Source: an uncultured Collinsella sp. (GTDB taxonomy: Bacteria > Actinomycetota > Coriobacteriia > Coriobacteriales > Coriobacteriaceae). Taken from it: a stretch of 8,077 bases of DNA. Under the pieces are notes generated by a model, which had not been told where the DNA came from, ran no database searches, and worked only from the letters and a program-made list of their open reading frames with translations. Shown piece by piece: positions 7,579 through 8,077 of the stretch (position 1 is the stretch's first letter; each line of letters opens with the position of its first letter). Location of the stretch: NCBI GenBank assembly GCA_900759335.1, contig CAAEUX010000022.1, positions 1-8,077 on the forward strand, written 5' to 3'. The translations under genes and the position numbers were made by a program.

Positions 7579-7637
7579 CCTGTCTTTGGGATGATGGTGA
7601 TCGAGACTTCGGATTATCAGGCACCTATAATGGCTTG
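7579..7637. other. Short convergent intergenic gap, no terminator seen
   Basis: This is the space between the stop of the acyltransferase gene and the stop of the minus-strand sugar transferase remnant. No GC-rich hairpin followed by a T run is visible on either strand. A TATAAT at 7626-7631 has no convincing partner element upstream. Confidence 0.5.
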
Positions 7638-8018
7638 CTACTGTGCCCCTTCTCGCTTGAAGACGGCGGCGGCGGTGCGCAGGATGCAGAGGGCGTCCAG
7701 GTACAGGGAGCAGTGGGTGATGTAGTAGTACTCCAGCTCCAGGCGCTCCTGGTACTCTATGTCGGAACGCCCGTTGCAGCCCCACCAACCCGTGAGGCCT
7801 GGCTTCACCTTGTTGTAGAGGGCGCGCCCTCCGTGGGCTTCCAGCTCGCCGGGGATAAGCGGGCGCGGGCCGATGGCGGACATGTCGCCCTTCAGCACGT
7901 TGAAGAACTGGGGCAGCTCGTCCAGGGAAGCTCGGCGCAGCATACGGCCGACCGGTGTGATGCGCGGGTCATGGGCGAGCTTCTGCGTACGGTACGCCTG
8001 AGCGGTGACTGTTCCACG
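7638..8018 (-). pseudogene. 3' remnant of an initiating sugar-phosphate transferase (WbaP/PglC family)
   Basis: The minus-strand frame encodes the C-terminal part of a bacterial sugar transferase: KLAHDPRITPVGRMLRR, SLDELPQFFNVLKGDMS with the Asp-Glu pair that is catalytic in PglC, GPRPL, VKPGLTGWWGCNGRSD and a LELEYYY tail. Such enzymes transfer a sugar phosphate to undecaprenyl phosphate, the first step of repeat-unit assembly. The first Met (7941-7943) lies inside the conserved region and has no ribosome binding site. Family-like sequence continues upstream to about 7995, then fades, with an in-frame TAG at 8019-8021. The membrane anchor and the FRTM-type region are missing, so this is probably a dead fragment rather than a small gene. 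It is read against the operon and has clearly higher GC, especially at third codon positions, than the six genes to its left. A partial gene rearranged at its 5' end is the alternative. Confidence 0.75.
7985..7997. repeat. Perfect 13-base inverted repeat (6-base arms, 1-base centre)
   Basis: GCGTAC and its reverse complement GTACGC flank a single G. It falls near the point where the sugar transferase remnant loses similarity to its family. Short palindromes also arise by chance, so no function is assigned. Confidence 0.5.
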
Positions 8019-8072
8019 CTACGCCGATGATGTATGTCCACAGCGCCGATGCCTGTTCCATGCAGCGCCGAT
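8007..8072 (+). repeat. Three imperfect direct repeats with a 22-base period
   Basis: Units at 8007-8028, 8029-8050 and 8051-8072 each end in CGCCGAT. Units 1 and 3 match at 18 of 22 positions and share CTGTTCCA near the left end. Unit 2 keeps TGTCCA and CAGCGCCGAT, aligning to unit 3 with small gaps. The period is not a multiple of three, which argues against a coding repeat, and is close to two DNA helical turns. The array starts just behind the broken end of the sugar transferase remnant and may continue beyond the window. It could be a protein-binding array, a recombination site or the end of a mobile or intergenic repeat. Confidence 0.55.
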
Positions 8073-8077
8073 AATCG

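Noticed and set aside
7626..7631. TATAAT, a perfect -10 promoter element on the plus strand
   Set aside because: The base positions expected for a -35 element (7603-7608) match TTGACA at only three of six, and nothing but the antisense of the remnant follows. Probably chance.
7377..8030. Plus-strand open frame of 217 codons
   Set aside because: It overlaps the acyltransferase 3' end in another frame and then runs antisense to the recognisable sugar transferase remnant. Its sequence shows no domain and it has no ribosome binding site; GC-rich antisense frames are often open.
7969..8077. Minus-strand frame open for about 35 codons from the right window edge, possible tail of another gene
   Set aside because: It is too short, resembles no family I recognise, and crosses the 22-base repeats, whose period is not a multiple of three.

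Overview
The window looks like the 3' part of a capsule or exopolysaccharide gene cluster for a surface glycan carrying a sialic-acid-like (nonulosonic acid) sugar. Six tightly packed plus-strand genes occupy positions 1-7578. The first is cut by the window edge. The others follow with gaps of 2-21 bases or 4-base overlaps, so they are probably one operon whose promoter lies upstream of the window. No promoter or intrinsic terminator for it could be recognised here. The host cannot be named from this sequence. Strong Shine-Dalgarno sites, moderate GC in the operon and a GC-rich minus-strand fragment would fit a gut Coriobacteriia-type actinobacterium, but this is only an impression.

Layout: (1) C-terminal part of a Wzx/PST-family polysaccharide flippase, 1-846. 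(2) A glycosyltransferase with the three short motifs of bacterial sialyltransferases, 851-1867. (3) An asparagine-synthase-like PP-loop enzyme without a glutaminase cysteine, 1870-3630. (4) A fusion of a CMP-nonulosonate cytidylyltransferase (NeuA/SpsF-like) with a PseG/SpsG-like nucleotide-sugar hydrolase, 3652-5301. (5) A NeuB/SpsE-type nonulosonic acid synthase, 5298-6371. (6) A multi-pass acyltransferase-3 family gene, 6389-7578, whose frame is broken exactly at a run of nine G. Past a 59-base gap, 7638-8018 on the minus strand holds a GC-rich 3' remnant of an initiating sugar-phosphate transferase. Just behind its broken end are a short perfect inverted repeat and three 22-base-spaced direct repeats that run to the window edge.

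Working model (inference): the PseG-like half of the fusion removes the nucleotide from a UDP-linked amino sugar, NeuB condenses the free sugar with phosphoenolpyruvate, and the NeuA half makes the CMP-activated nonulosonate. The sialyltransferase-like enzyme adds it to the lipid-linked repeat unit, and Wzx flips the unit across the membrane. The PP-loop enzyme and the acyltransferase are candidate decorating enzymes (amidation or amide formation, and O-acylation). The G9 tract would make acylation switch on and off. The hydrolase-containing pathway points to a 5,7-diamino-type sugar (legionaminic or pseudaminic class) or a relative rather than plain Neu5Ac. The early enzymes (dehydratase, aminotransferase, N-acetyltransferase) are not in the window, so the sugar cannot be identified.
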